A DNA stretch of 64,000 bases. Origin: Ligula intestinalis (taxonomy: Eukaryota; Platyhelminthes; Cestoda; Diphyllobothriidea; Diphyllobothriidae). This document shows positions 1 through 12,060 of this stretch, piece after piece (within the stretch, counting starts at the first letter, position 1; each line of letters starts with the position of its first letter). The notes under the pieces were generated by a model, which saw nothing but the letters and a program-made list of their open reading frames with translations, did not search any database and was not told where the DNA came from. A program made the translations under genes and the position numbers. The stretch spans positions 86,537,811 to 86,601,810 of the forward strand of contig JAYGXS010000002.1 in assembly GCA_036362985.1 (NCBI GenBank), written 5' to 3'.

Positions 1-1400
1 CACTGAGTGGATTTAATCCCGAGACAACCATTTAGTGAGGAAAAATGTCCTTTAATTAAATTTAACGAAGGGTAATGAACGTTAATTTTAACTAAATCTG
101 GAGTAGCATAATATCGAAGAAATTCCCTATGCTATTAAGATCACAGAACCAAAATTTTTGTCGATATTTATTGTGCTATAGTTTAAAACATATCCCCTCC
201 AGAACCGGAAAATTTTGTCCGAAGTTGCTCAAATGCAAGTAAAGCCAAGTGGAAGGGTTTAAAAAATTATTTCTTCTACTGTGTAAAGTCTTTGCCACAA
301 AATTCGGTAACAAACGAGTTTTGACCATATTTGGTTTTACCGAATCAAATATTTGGGATGCAACCAAAAATAACCTTACATTATCGTGAAGGTGAAGGTA
401 AAAGCAGATCTTAGTAAACCTAAATCGGATAGAAATATACTTTTGTAAACTATAATTTCCGCTTGGGTGTAATGCAGGAATGGAACAGACGGAAGATTAA
501 TAAGTATTGCAGTATCTTAGTAGAGATTCGGCAACTCTTTTTTATATTCACAAGTTTAGAGCGTAAACTGGAATTATCTCACTATGGCGGAAATTAATAC
601 AGTATAAAGTGAAGAGTAAGGTCTTTCCTTTACAGTCAAATTAAATCATTTATTTTCAGGTAAATTAAAAAAACTTCCCAAAAATCTATATTTTCATTGT
701 GACATAACCTTCGTAGAAGGTAGCATTCACAGGTATTCGTCAGCTAAATATCTACTTCAAGTGCTTTTGAAAGAGGTAACCTATTAAAGAGTATTTTAAA
801 ATTAATATTAGGAACAACACTATCAGAATTCTGTTGCGGATGCTCTATTTTGCTCGACAATGTGTTTTGCTATTTGGAGGAATTTCTAAATATGGCCCAC
901 ATGAGCGATCTTCATAAGAAATAATATCGAAAAACGATTTTTCGGTAGATGCTTTGAACAGATATCTTCATTTAAAAGCTTTGACATTAATATCGAACAG
1001 AATCTATGTTGCCGATAGAATCTATCTAAAATAACTCTACCTTGAGAACGTAGAAAGTCACCGAAAATTTGCGGGGATTCAAAGGTCAATCTTATAAGTG
1101 ATTTTAAGTGCATAACCGGTAATATGTTTAAAAGGTATTTTAATATGCAGAAAATGATGCGGTTATTCATTCAACTTACAAAAAGGCTTACCTTTCTTTT
1201 TCTAATTTATATCTATTTTTTACTTCTGAGGAACTTGAGTTTTATGAGGAAAAAAGTTACTTTTCTTAACAAGTAATTAGCACTCTTAACGAAGTTGCCT
1301 AAGGTCGTTTACTATCATTTCTAAGTTTTCGTCCATGCGTTAATACCGGTTTGTGAGTGATTAGCAATTACCTTGGCAGTTTACATGAGTTCTCTGGCGT
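1..1400 (+). repeat. Family D long AT-rich dispersed repeat, copy 1
   Basis: By eye this stretch can be followed against 35672-36680 and 40490-41720 in the same orientation. Shared landmarks are CACTGAGTGGAT at the start (copies 1 and 2), a CTATTAAGNNNNACAGAACCAAA-like block near 140, a TGCAAGT-AA-CCAAG block near 230, GGTCTTTCCTTTACAGTCAA near 620 and TTTGCTCGACAATGTG near 850. The last part (about 1320-1395, TTGTGAGTGATTAGCAA) also matches 63375-63440. No coding frame of note runs through it. The class of element is unknown; it could be the untranslated part of a larger retroelement. The left end lies outside the window, so the true length is not known. Confidence 0.6.
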
Positions 1401-2169
1401 ACTTGCATAGATCGTTTCAACATATGTGATTTTTTCAAAGCCGGAAAAGTGCTGCTTACAAGGTAAGCAACATGGTCCACAGTCCTTGAACAGTACATGA
1501 GACAGTGGTCGCATTAGTCTGAACTTTCTGACTGGTACAGGGGAGGGGGGGGGACCAGCCTCGGAGACGGTGAGAATGCACTAACAGGTGGTCCGTTTTG
1601 CCGTCTAAATAATGGAGCGGGAACTGGCGGAGACGTATGTGTCTGACACGGACTGCATCGACAGACAGGAGGGTCAAGCGGTACACCCACGCAGTCTGGT
1701 TCCTGACGCACAGTGGCACCACCTCTTGCGGCTTATGCGTCATGCGCCCCCCGTACCCTCTAGCAATAATTGTATGAAAAAAGCAACCACTTGTTTTTTC
1801 GTTCTCACAGTCTCTGATGGTGGCCTACTGGCCAGACTCATAATCAACTGTTCCAGTCATCACGTGTTCATCGTCTTTGCATAAAAACCCCAAGGCTCGT
1901 ATGGTAGTTCGCATTCTTGACCGGTTGATAACGCAGAAAAAGCTCGCGATATTTGGATTCTGACTGGCGACATCTAGCACGGAAATAGCCAGGTCATTTT
2001 TTTCTGCCGTCTACGTATGCTCTTTCTTGCTTTCAAAATTTGCGGTTATCGTTCCATTCCAGCTCTTCTATTATCAATGCTCAGCAGTATTGCACTATAG
2101 TTAGTTCACTCAAAAATAAGAGTATCAAGTGTAAATTTCCATAAATTTTCGTCAGATCAATACATTTAA
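1401..2169. other. Unassigned stretch with a GC-rich patch
   Basis: About 1500-1760 is richer in GC than its surroundings, carries a G-run near 1544 and is open on both strands for 90-95 codons. None of these frames resembles a protein I know. The composition and the G-run resemble the tail regions of the PLE copies elsewhere in the window, so it may be a decayed element. The rest holds nothing I recognise. Confidence 0.3.
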
Positions 2170-2579
2170 ATGGGAAGGGGTAGCATGTTAAAACGTGTTC
2201 GTCTGTTCGTACAAGTGAGTCTTAGGAATGGGGGGGGGGGGAGTTGGTCGATGAGAAAAGGCTGGTTATGAAAACAAGGTTTGCTGGACTAGTCTAGGGG
2301 AGGGGGACAAACAGAGCGCGGATGAGTGCATGTGGCTAGGTTACTGTGGGCCACGCCACCTGCGGAGCTTGTAGGACGTTCTTTGTGCACACAACGCCGG
2401 CTCCAACCACCCGATAGCGGTCGCTTCTGCTGTTGCTAGCAGGCGCTGACCCCAGGACTTTGGATAGTTTTGTGGGACCTTGTAGATGCCTCGGAAGGCT
2501 TCGTTGGGTCCACCTCCATTCCTCCCACGACTCACTTGTACGAAAAGACGACCACGTTTTAACATGCACCCCTTCCCAT
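2170..2579. mobile_element. Fold-back element with about 62-bp inverted ends
   Basis: The first about 62 bases (2170-2231) and the last about 64 bases (2516-2579) are inverted copies of each other. Both ends read ATGGGAAGGGG inward, followed by GCATGTTAAAACGTG and TCGTACAAGTGAGTC, with only scattered differences. A run of 12 G lies just inside the left arm. The interior carries, on the minus strand, a scrap of PLE endonuclease. No clear target-site duplication is visible. It may be an inverted-terminal PLE remnant rather than a DNA transposon, because the right arm seems continuous with the PLE reading frame. Confidence 0.65.
2345..2515 (-). pseudogene. PLE group IV endonuclease C-terminal scrap
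   Basis: The minus strand reads NEAFRGIYKVP, then RLLATAEATAI and LCAQRTSYKLRRWRGP. This matches the end of the group IV element at 44648-44958, which reads NQAFRVLSKVP, RILATTEAMAI and LCALKAFVVALRLLWP. In PLEs this is the part after the GIY-YIG core of the C-terminal endonuclease. Only about 57 codons remain and neither the GIY-YIG motif nor any RT motif is present, so the piece cannot be active. It lies inside the fold-back element at 2170-2579. Confidence 0.6.
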
Positions 2580-3114
2580 ATCAAGTATCAATCATCAAAA
2601 CGATAGAAATGTTTAAAATTCATGAACCGTTTGATATATTGGACGAGTAAGGATAATGGACATGCGAAATAATAGAACTAGTGAAACTCCTTGATATATC
2701 TGGTGGTGTTATATCGGTAGGTGAAAATCGACTTTAGTAGTCTAGGATTGCGGACGCCCACTGTATGGAGCGCGTCATAGGGTGACCGAACAACAAAGCC
2801 GAAACTGAGACTAATCCTTTTCCGCTTGCTATGATGCTGAACGAATCCTCGAATCGAGCATGGGCCCAGGCGATACGACGATTTAACCATCGGTTTCGAC
2901 AAGGTGCACCCTGTACCGCACATGAGGATGTAGCAGAGGTGGTGAATTGCGGTGCACCTAGAGCATTCTCTTCTCTTTCCCTACCTGGGTCTGTAGTGGT
3001 CGCCACCCGCCCGACGCCTGGCCTTCCTGTCGTGACCTCAATCCATCTAGACCTCAAGGGCATGGCTGCCGCCAGACTTACTAGCGCGCGAGACACGGAC
3101 CACCCACGTTGATG
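2580..3114. other. Unassigned stretch
   Basis: Overlapping open frames of 93 codons (plus) and 134 codons (minus) lie at 2734-3138, in sequence richer in GC than the neighbourhood. Neither translation resembles a family I know. The composition is similar to that of the bodies of the A/B repeats, so this is probably an old repeat rather than an exon. Confidence 0.25.
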
Positions 3115-3385
3115 TCTACCCACACGCTGTCCAACCAAACACAGGCCGACCCAGCCAATGAATGCGCTCTGTCACTCTGTCTACTGGCCTGACTGCTGTC
3201 AAACCAGCACTTAGACTCAACTGGCTATCCCGGCTGGTTGTATGCTCTCAAAGTCACATCTCTTTCTATCTATTCTTCGCTCCTCTGTGTACACAATATA
3301 CTGTTCCCACTACTCTGGCCTTTCCAAGTCTTATTAATAACTAAGGTGCCATGGTCTGAAGATCGCAGTTGCTCGGGTTTAATTA
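3115..3385 (-). repeat. Divergent copy of the A/B/C repeat family
   Basis: Read on the minus strand from 3385, it begins like the shared head of the family: ACTGCGATCTTCAGACCATG, then GGAAAGGCCAGAGTAGTGGGA and ATATTGTGTACACAGAGGA. The body after the head does not follow family A closely and is nearest to family B in character (GCATTCATTGGCTG). Class unknown; no coding content. Confidence 0.55.
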
Positions 3386-3712
3386 ACTTCACGCCCTGTG
3401 ATAGGTCCAGTGTCATGATAAATTCGAGAAGATTGGAGGCGTTAAAGAGCGCAGGTGGCTGTCGTGACCAGATCCGATGCTTAACGTGCTTCCAAATCTG
3501 CATCTGATCACTCGATTTGTAAGTTTCATCGAGGCTACAGTAAAAAGGAGTCACTACAGCCCAACTTTCGGTCCACCAGTCGGCTATTCCACAAAAAAAC
3601 ACACAATAGGCCTACTGCGAGGTCTGATTCCAAGCTACATTTCGCAATCTTCTAAGCTATGGCGTTAAGTGTACCGTGATAGTCACAGGCTCGAAGCACA
3701 AAAGTAGAAGAG
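3386..3712. other. Unassigned stretch upstream of a PLE
   Basis: Short frames on both strands, none recognisable. It could include a decayed upstream part of the RT frame that begins to be readable at 3713, but I cannot align it to the other RT copies. Confidence 0.2.
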
Positions 3713-4701
3713 GAGCCTCCACTCTCAGGTTTAATAGCAGAATTGGTCCTACAAGATCTAGAAAAGATTGCCTTCAGCCAACAGTCCCCAATCTTTTGGC
3801 GCCGTTACGTTGACGACACGTTAGTTATCGTCGAAGGAGAACACGCTGCAGAATGTTCATGAACTTCTCAACTGTATCTTCCCAGACATACAATTCACGA
3901 GGGAAGAAGAAAGGGATCAGCATATACCCTACATCGATGTACTCGTCATGCGAACTTCCGACGGCAAAATCGAAACAAAGGTCTACAGGAAGGCGAAAAC
4001 CACCACACAGCTTCTCAACTTTCACAGCAACCATCCAATGGCTCACAAACGAAGCTGCGTGAAAACGCTGTTCAAAAGAATTCAGATTCACTGCAGTAAC
4101 CCGGAGGTAAAAGCACTGGAGGCCCAATATCTCCGCAATTAATTTATGCGGAATGGCTATCCGAAGGCCTTCATAAGCCGATGCTGGCGTGCTCATCCTC
4201 CGAGGACCAGACCAGAATCAACGCCTACGATATGGCATGCGCTGCCATACATCAAAGATGTGTCGGAAACGACCGATCGCATTGCTGCGGGACTAGGCGT
4301 CAGAATTGCGCATCGCCCCAAGGCCACCATGCGCAGCCGTATCATGAGAATAACGGACCGATTAAGTCCCAGTGAGCAGTCAGGCGTAGTGCATCGCATG
4401 CCATGTCTGAACTGTCCCCGGACAGACAGCACGAAGGCTTGGTTCGCGCATGTACGAACATAAGCTAGCTGTCAAACGGGGTGACGCACTGCCGCAAGTG
4501 GCGGCCCGCACCTATGAGACGGGCCACGAATTTTACTTCTCAGCCGCAAGGAGAGTTGCTCCCGCCGACAGCAAGACCGCACGAGAGCTAATTGAAGCCT
4601 GGGCCTCGGATGACAACTCAGTCAACCGGTGCACTGAGTTGGCGCCCGCCTACATCGCTCTCCGCAGGCATATACGCACAACCGAAAATGGGGATGAATG
4701 A
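3713..4701 (+). pseudogene. Penelope-like element, RT C-terminal half plus GIY-YIG endonuclease (group II)
   Basis: PLEs encode one protein with a reverse transcriptase followed by a GIY-YIG endonuclease. Here the frame opens with PPLSGLIAELVLQ (RT motif B region) and FWRRYVDDTLVIV, the catalytic YVDD motif C at about 3806-3817. A frameshift near 3858 moves to a second frame: IPYIDVLVMRTSDG, then TKVYRKAKTTTQLLNFHSNH. A TAA at 4140 breaks it just before MRNGYPKAFI, the thumb-type NGYP motif. LPYIKDVSETTDRIAAGLGV and AHRPKATMRSRIMR follow. GVVHRMPCLNCP is the start of the endonuclease (GIY decayed to VVH). A second frameshift near 4450 leads to MYEHKLAVKRGDAL and ARELIEAWASDDNSVNR, which keeps the late Glu and Asn of the family. 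The YVG part is lost. At least two frameshifts and one stop make it inactive; the 5' half is missing. Confidence 0.85.
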
Positions 4702-4866
4702 GTCTCCCCCTCCTCCCTCTTCCTCTACCACTCGCCCACTCGCCCACTCCTCCTCCTCCCCCCCCCCCCTACCCAACTCTTCGCCTCTCTCTCTCCTACC
4801 CCCTATAACAGTTGATTGGTTCCTGCTCCCTATAACTGTTGCTCGCTTTTCGTTGATGGTTTATCT
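4702..4866 (+). repeat. Pyrimidine-rich 3' untranslated tail of the PLE
   Basis: Directly after the endonuclease stop comes a C/T-rich tract with three ACTCGCCC-like units and a run of 11 C, then two CCCTATAAC boxes. Similar C/T tracts follow or flank other PLE remnants here (8440-8650, 38890-39000, 45820-45890), so this is probably part of the element. Confidence 0.5.
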
Positions 4867-4947
4867 CTGACGATGGACTTCAGCACGAACCCGAAGGCTC
4901 AGATGAATAAAATTACGATTCCGATGATCGCAACGACATCTTCTTCT
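4867..4947 (+). ncRNA. Hammerhead-like PLE tail, type 1 (decayed)
   Basis: CTGACGATGGACTT, then ACGAACCCGAAGGCTCAG, then ATGAATAAAAT and a CGCAACGACATCTTCTTCT end. It aligns with the other type 1 tails (CTGATGA, short stem, CGAAACGTCAG, AATAAAA, ATCGCATCTTCTTC). Hammerhead core bases 3-9 are nearly kept (T7 is C); the GAAACGTC part has decayed to GAAGGCTC. In PLEs such motifs are known in the terminal repeats. This copy should not cleave. Confidence 0.5.
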
Positions 4948-5901
4948 AGACAAATACTAGGGATGCCAACCTTTACCTCTGTTCGTGAGAAACGCACTTC
5001 CTATTCACATCAAAGGTGTCGATTTTGGCGTGTTCATGTATGATATAGGTGCTGCTTAGGAGAGATGGGATGTTGTGGTAGTAATTGGCGGTTTTCCACC
5101 GCAGGTTTTCATGGAGGTGTATATTGCCTTATAGGCCCACCTGAGATACTCAGCACACTTGATCAGAGACATTGAAAACTAATTAGGAAATAATCTCGTA
5201 AAAACGTGATTCTATCCGTTGGTGGGATGGAGTGGATGGGACATTTGTGCCCACGGTACTGAATGCACACAGGCCAGCCTGACGCCTCAAAACGAATGTC
5301 ATCTGAACGCCTGTCGTTAGCGGGCAGATTTGGCTTGCTTTATGACGCCATTCAGATTGACGTGGATGCTTATCACGTTTACTGCCAGTTTGCTAGTTCA
5401 ACAAGCCAAAATTTTCCAATCGGTTGAATATCCTGCGACACCGGCATGATTGGAATTCCTTCATTTAGCTGTGTTCGACAGCTTTAATAAAAAGATCCAG
5501 TTGGTGAATTGGGATACCTTTCATTATTCAGCAGCAAAATATAATATATGTTTCTTACCAAGTAGTTTATATGACCCGTGCGTACAGAAAGGGGCCATAA
5601 AGGCGATGCAACGGAAAAGTAAAATTATTTTCTGAGAAAATTTCTACCAAGTAAAATTAATTGTCAAAACTGGGTGCTGTTTGCTTCTCAAGGAACGTCT
5701 ACGTTGTGCCCTAATCAGGATACTTCAATGAACGACAATCCCCGTCGAATAAGCCATCATTTGGAACTTTATGGAGACAGCGGATCTACAGGTTTTAGTG
5801 GACAATATAGTCAAGTTGCCGAAATATCGCACGCCCGAGAACGATATAAGTTAGTAGATCAGAGTAGGTGCGTTTATCGACAAATTTTAAGGCTAAGAAA
5901 G
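4948..5901. other. Unassigned stretch
   Basis: Only short frames (up to 76 codons), none recognisable. Nothing else seen. Confidence 0.3.
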
Positions 5902-6262
5902 TAAACCCTTACAGCTAAGATCTTCCAGGCCCATGGTTCCTTTAGGCGGGAAGAGAACACGAGAGAAAGCCAGATTGTTAGGAATAGTGTGTTCTGCAGA
6001 ATAGCTGGAAAGGGTTTTGATTCGTGGACTAGTGTATCCGTTCCCTAGTCGGGTCGGTTCCGGAGTGACGACAGCGTCGGGAATAGCCGGATGGCCGGTG
6101 CATGCTTTGTTGCACTAGCCAATCACGCAACTTGTGTCTAGACTAGCGGTATTGAGATGGGCGAAGGCTGGCGTGCACGCGCGGGCCTTGCAGGCGAAAG
6201 GCGACATGCGTCAGTGGTTGATCTTGGGTTCCAATTGGCTGCCAGAGTCCACTACACGTTTT
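5902..6262 (+). repeat. Family B repeat, copy 1
   Basis: Head: CCCTTACAGCTAAGATCTTC then GGTTCC and a purine-rich AGAGAAAGCCAGA block, as in families A and C. Body matches 19140-19525 along its length: GGAAAGGGTTTTGATTC, GACGACAGCGTCGG, GGTGCATGCTTTGTTGCA, AGCCAATCACGC, TCTAGACTAGCGGT, GCGCGGGCCTTGCA, and GGGTTCCAATTGGCTGCCAG at the end. No protein content. It could be a SINE or a non-autonomous element; I see no convincing A or B box or target-site duplication. Confidence 0.75.
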
Positions 6263-7870
6263 CTCATGAAATGTTAACCGAAATTATAAAATCCGTTTGG
6301 ATTCGAAAGTATTATTCAAGAAGGTCTGTTTTAATATCTGTTGTAGAGCGTAACCCCCAAGATATTTCAGTGACGGTAGGATACTGGGTTTAGAAGGAAT
6401 TTCTTTGCAGCTCCCTATGAAATCTGCAGTTTGCAATAAAATGACTGTTTAGGCAGAGTGCTTGCTTCCCAATTTACCTTTGATACCCTCTTATGTCCAA
6501 ATGTATCTTATAGAAAAAAATGGACAGAAATATTCCCTCCTCAATTTCGAGAAACGACGTTTTTGAGAAAATGGGGTAACTTGATTTAGTAAGTTTTTGA
6601 AATTGAATACCCAAGTTGTCGTCAGACCTGAGGAAATTTGCAACGAACAATTAAATATTTAAAATGCTGGCATCATTATATAGTTATCTGGTATGTTCAC
6701 CAATTGGCAGCTGCTGTTTATGTCAGTCCATGGTGGTCAAAATTCGTCGTCACAATAGCGTAATTGCTAATTGGCAACATTAATTTGTGTCGGTCCGGGG
6801 TCAGACCGGGTACTCCGGTGTGGGCACTTATTGCGGTTCACGTTGGCCCATAGTGATTGGCTGTCATCCCCTCCATCTTTCTTTGAGATGTTTGTACACC
6901 CCATCCAACTTAATATGTCCACTGATGCATGAATGATCGGACTGCACGGCCTCAAAAAATTTTCGGACTTTTTTGAGTGGCAAACTCAGACGATGCGTGT
7001 TTTGTCCCATAAAAACGTTTGTCCTGTGTCAAGGCAGTACATAGCCACTTCGAACAAATGATCACGTCTCTCAAATGCCAGTTGGTGTTCGTGGATGCGC
7101 GTTGGAGACGAAAGTTGCTGTTTGGCCACAATATACGGTAGCACAAGCTTCGCATGAGATCTTGTACGTGACTTATTTCTCATCGGGATAACCAACTCTA
7201 TTCTTAAGGTGTTCAAGCTGGGTGTGTAATGTAGCTGTCGGTTTGTGCGCAGATTTTATTTGGTATTTACACAAGTGCTTTTCAACGAGTTCAGACAACT
7301 TCATTATACAAGGAAGTATTCGCCATGTTTTTGTTTTTGGGCGTCTGAGTAGAACTACCTGATTCCTTTTTGTTGGATTGTTGCTGTTTCATACATCAGG
7401 GTACAAAGTCTTTTTTCGGTATTGTACAGCTTCCTCATCTTTTGTACTTGCATAAAGGATATCTTTAGGCTTCAAAAAGATCAAAACTCTAAATGTACAT
7501 TTAGTCTATTTATTAATGCTGCTCGTAAAGTATACAGCATAATCCATATCAACTGAATATATTTAAAAGTACTATATGACCTCTGTTTTACCTTTTAACA
7601 GAATACATTCAGTATGTCATTTAAAAAGCCTGTATTCGTTTGCAACAGCAGGTAGGGTTTGGGAATTGGAAAGGCTGTTAAATCCCGAAATATATACTTC
7701 CTTCAAGTTTTATATTTTACGAGGATTTAAATTGCTACCATATGATTACAGGAAAGCATAATTTTCGTATTTTATTCCTGAAAAATACATTAGAGCACAC
7801 AAATGCTGCAGAATTTATTTGTACCAAAAACGGAAACAGCAATTGGCAACCAGTCCTACAGAGCACCTCC
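6263..7870. other. Unassigned AT-rich stretch
   Basis: Frames up to 78 codons without recognisable content. A short block near 7440-7480 (GGATATCTTTAGGCTTCAAAA) resembles a piece of family E at 32200-32260, which suggests an old fragment. Confidence 0.3.
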
Positions 7871-7940
7871 CTAGATGGCTTTTAAAGTAGAAATACAGAA
7901 TTTCATGCTTATCATTATGAAAGATTTTCTTAATATGGGT

Positions 7941-8092
7941 CCCTCTGTGGACCCAGAAAACATCACCCGAGTACATGTTGGCGCACGAGCAACTCATACA
8001 CTGCGCTATCTGGAGGCTGCCCATATACGGTGGATGGAACTGAACCTACATAAATAGTCGGAGCATGTAGTTAACCTTAATTTACGTTGGTA
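7941..8092 (+). pseudogene. PLE group III endonuclease C-terminal fragment
   Basis: Plus-strand frame reads SVDPENITRVHVGARATHT, LRYLEAAHIRWMELNLHK, stop, then SEHVVNLNLRW. The same motif string, HSVDP ... LRYLEAAYIRW ... DLCKQLDHVVNL-LPW, recurs at 8382, 28001-28180, 52785-52960 and 59520-59720. The glutamate in LEAA is in the position of the late endonuclease Glu. Only about 50 codons are left and one is a stop. Confidence 0.65.
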
Positions 8093-8381
8093 AAATCTAG
8101 CCGTTAGATTTACACATTTATCCCACCCTTTCTGATTTCATGTTTTCCCGCAGTTTTGCTCCCTACAGAGTGTTTTACGTTGCTTACTCTGTTGATAAGT
8201 CTACGTGGCAATAACAATTTGCAACATTTTTTTTCCTAACGAATTCAAATGGTTGTAGTCCAGGTAGCATCTGATGAGAATTCGCTATATTCTTTGATTC
8301 CAATAATTGCTGCCGTATCCGCAGATTTATAAGTGCTCCGAAGGTGAATGGGAAAATGCGTGCTAAAAAGTAGCCTCTTTT

Positions 8382-8720
8382 TACAGAACTTCGTAAGCAG
8401 CTGGATCATGTGATCAACCTGCCATTGCCGTGGTAAAGATCGATATGCTCATTCCCTCTCACGCCTCTTCGTTCCTCTTAGGACTGACTGCCACCCTATC
8501 CACTGCACCCTACCTTTAACCACCTCCCACAGGCTTTCAAGAACATGAACTAACATGAACTGCCATGCGGTGACAACTACCGCCTCCTCCTCTATCCCCT
8601 CACCATGCCCCTCCCTTATCTAAGACTAATAGCTTCTACTCTATTCACCTATCAAGTTGCACGCTTTTAGGTCGACACTTAACTGAAGAGTTACTTTATC
8701 TTATTAATAGACAACGACCG
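8382..8720 (+). pseudogene. PLE group III extreme C-terminus and C/T-rich tail
   Basis: TELRKQLDHVINLPLPW ends at a TAA at 8434-8436 and matches the last residues of the group III endonuclease at 59520-59600 (CKQLDQVVNFQLPW). A long C/T-rich tract follows (8440-8650), the usual 3' untranslated character of PLE copies here. Near 8680-8720 a weak CTGAAGAG ... CAACG...CGTTTG arrangement may be a type 2 hammerhead remnant, but I would not rely on it. Confidence 0.5.
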
Positions 8721-11700
8721 TTTGCAGTTGAATAAAAGGCTGCGAAAGTATGTGGCGTCAATCTTCTGATCTTTGCCTTGTTTAAATGTCTTCCGATAAA
8801 ATAATGTGTTTCAATTTTCTTCAGAGATAACCGGAAATACATTCGTTTAAACGCCGGATTTCCGATGGGACCGGAATATCTTGCTATAAAGTTGCATGAT
8901 ATGTAAGATTACAGCTCTACTAGCATACTCTTTATAAGGCGAAAGCACATTTCTGACTTCCGTTAAAACTAATCGAAAGTGCAGAAACAGTGAATTTCAC
9001 AGAAACAAATACCGGTTATAAAGGGAGCGCGATTAGGGCAGGTAACTAGAATGCCTTCTGACCCAAACTCCAGGCTGAAATGCATAAACTAAATTGGTAT
9101 GATAATCCCTGTTATTTAGCCATTCGGTTAATTTGCTTCAGTTTGAAAACATATTAAGATAGCTCAGCCAATATTTAACGGGTTTTGTCCTATACTACTG
9201 ACGTATCATTGGCAAACATTGGAAGGAGTGTCGTTAGAGGCATAGTCACAAAATTGCCATCCAGTTAAAACTGTAAAGTTGAAGTAACCTATAACTTATA
9301 GGTAAGCACAGTTAGGAATAAAAAAAAGAACTTGTTCTGACAACTGACTGATACTGAGTAAACGGTCGCTGCTATGCTGACACAACCGTAGTTAAAGCAC
9401 AAAATCCTGTCTTGCGCAAGTCATTATTTCTGGATTGATTGTACCCCCTTTTAAAAATCAAATGCACACTAAAAATCAAACAGGATGGATTTCAGCCGTC
9501 GAAAAATATCTACACTCAATACACCGTCGATTTAAAATTAATGTTGCCTGTTGCCGCGTAAACAAAATAGTAGTTTAGCGGACTTCAGACGTTATATTTT
9601 AAGTAAAGTTATTGTCGATGACATCATTAGCAAATTTAAAATTTAGTTAGACTGGATTTTAAATGCTTAGAGGGCCGAGAGTATTTGTAGTTTTTTGAAC
9701 ACAACTTTTTCCAATATCTCAACAAATTGACGGAATACTGCAGCTAGCATCGAGCTTCTTTGATTCAAGTCCGTTCGCTTTTCTGTCAAATGTACGTTAT
9801 CACATGAAGCCAGCCTTGAAATATTCGAAAGGTCAGCTGACCCTGAGAGACAGGTAGTTGGAACAAGTGTGTTCCACGTTCACACTATAGCTTCTGCGTT
9901 TTTGCCAGCGGAAACCGTGACTGCCGAGTCCTTTGGACACGTAACAGTGCTAGGCAGAAGAACTGACGGTGCGGTACAAGTGACTGTCAAATCTGCGCGC
10001 GGCGTCTTTTTTGGATTAAACGGTGCAGATATCAGAAACGTAAAAATCCCAGTGTAGACATCAGGGTTAAATGTTAATTGGCTTAGCCGCCGATGCACAT
10101 GAACTAAGAAAAAATACAAGTGCCACATTAGTTAAGGTTCAGGTGTGTGAAAGTCTGTTGGTTAAGTCAAAAGGAACTGGTTATTCGTTTAGCGCAGATA
10201 TGACTACGTCACATTTTTACGAAAGTTGAGGTAAGGCAGCACTCACTAGTGAATTTTTTCACACGAAACAGCTAGAAGCACTTTTTTCCCAGGCAAACGC
10301 AAGCCCGAATTCGGATCAACGTGCATTACAGGCTTGGATCATGGCAAATAATCTGCAGTCATAAGTTTAAAAACGACATTGGTCAGGTGTGCTGGCAGAG
10401 ACCATGCCCAGGAGTAAGTCCTTCCATCCAGATTTTTTAAATGGCAATAAAAATTTGGACGTTACTTCCCGTTAGCTGTAAAAAGTAACAGTTAATAATT
10501 CAATTGTCGCTATATCACATGGCCACGGAAATGTTTTTTGAGGAATTCGTAAACACCAAGTGTATGCGCATCCTGTTCGAGAAGAAGTTTAGACAAGGAT
10601 AGGTTATGCAAGTCCCTGGGTTCAATGTGCATCGCTAACTACCATATGCGTTTTAAAGAGCCGGGTGTGGTTTATTCTTTTTTCATAGCTAAGGGCAGTA
10701 ACCCTCTGCGTGTTAACTACTTCCTTTAGTAAAACGAAATGCAATAAGTTTTTTTATTGTGATGTCCGTTATTCAAAAACTTTTGTAGTTCATGTTTTGC
10801 TCACCGGAATAAATTTGTTGTTTGCTGACTTTTCGGACAGCTGGGCCGGCTGTCTTTTGTCGAAGCGCACACTAACTTTATCGATCAGCAAATTTAAAGT
10901 TGCGGCTGTACGTGTTTGCCTAGGGCTGATCGATTTTTCTCCGCTCACTGCTTGGCCCTCCTTGTGGATTTTGGCATAGCTTGACGGCAGTTGGTGTTCT
11001 ATTTCATCCCCACGGTAGAGAATGCTGGTAATCCTGCTCCCTCTTCCGGTAGCTTCCTCGCAGGGCCGTCTTTGTCTGCAAATCCTGACTTTGGTTGGAC
11101 CATGTCCTGTTCTTTACTTACGTCATGGCGTAGGACTTTGTAGGCCGTGGGCAGGTCCAGATGCCTGTTGACAAAGTTATATTTTGTTAATTCTTATATT
11201 ATCACACTCAATGTCATAAGCATATGTAGGCCAATGAGAATAAATTTGATAAACATTGATTCCTTTTGTTTTCTTGCACACATTTCGCCGCTTGCCCACG
11301 TTAAAGCCTACCCCATAAAACCGTAGTGACGACTATTGTCATTTTACACGATCCTGGGGTTAGCGGTGACCAAGTCGGCTCAGACAACTTACTGGTGCCA
11401 AAATTTGTTTAATTCGCCAGACATGCTTTGATGATTCTTATAAGAAGGCTCACATGACTGAACACGGGTGGTTTTGCGCTAAATTTCTGACGAGGAGGAG
11501 GAGGAGTAGGCTTAGGTTCGGGAAGGGGAGAGTTATTTTTGGGGTTAAGGCTAAGATGCGGGAATAGGTAAACCCCTGAAATGTAGGGCGCTAATTGAGG
11601 CGAATATTCGCCTCCCGAGTATGTGTGTGTATAGAGAGAGAAGAAGATGAAAACGCGTTGATCACCAATGAGAGTTCAACGGCTCAGAAAATCAAAACCA

Positions 11701-12060
11701 TGATTTCAGTGATCGACATGACTTATAATACCTGTGGTTCGGTTCTGTCGTGTTAATTAACTTATTGAGGTATACACATTTACCAAAGTTTTCGCAGTTT
11801 GAAAATAGAGGTAATGAATGTACGTGAAAGTTCGCATTTCAAATGTTTGCATGACAAAGTGAGAAGACTGGTCGTGCATGGGAACAGTTTGTTTATTATT
11901 CTGAGCTTTTGAACTCATGCAGCGGCAACTGTTGTCAAAAGGGTGACAACTTTGAAGGGATAAAAGCCAATCAAGTGCCAGTGTCGCAAAGCTGCAGGTG
12001 ATTGGGCAAAGCTCTGTAAGGCGGCACAAAATCGATAAATCGATTGAATCAGCTCTCACC
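8721..12060. other. Long unassigned AT-rich stretch
   Basis: No recognisable gene. At 9869-10128 both strands are open (62 codons plus, 82 codons minus) and GC content rises locally; the minus-strand translation is rich in Thr, Val and Pro but matches nothing I know. 11490-11560 is purine-rich with a GAG-rich run, and 11620-11640 has short GT and GA runs. Otherwise nothing is seen. Confidence 0.3.
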
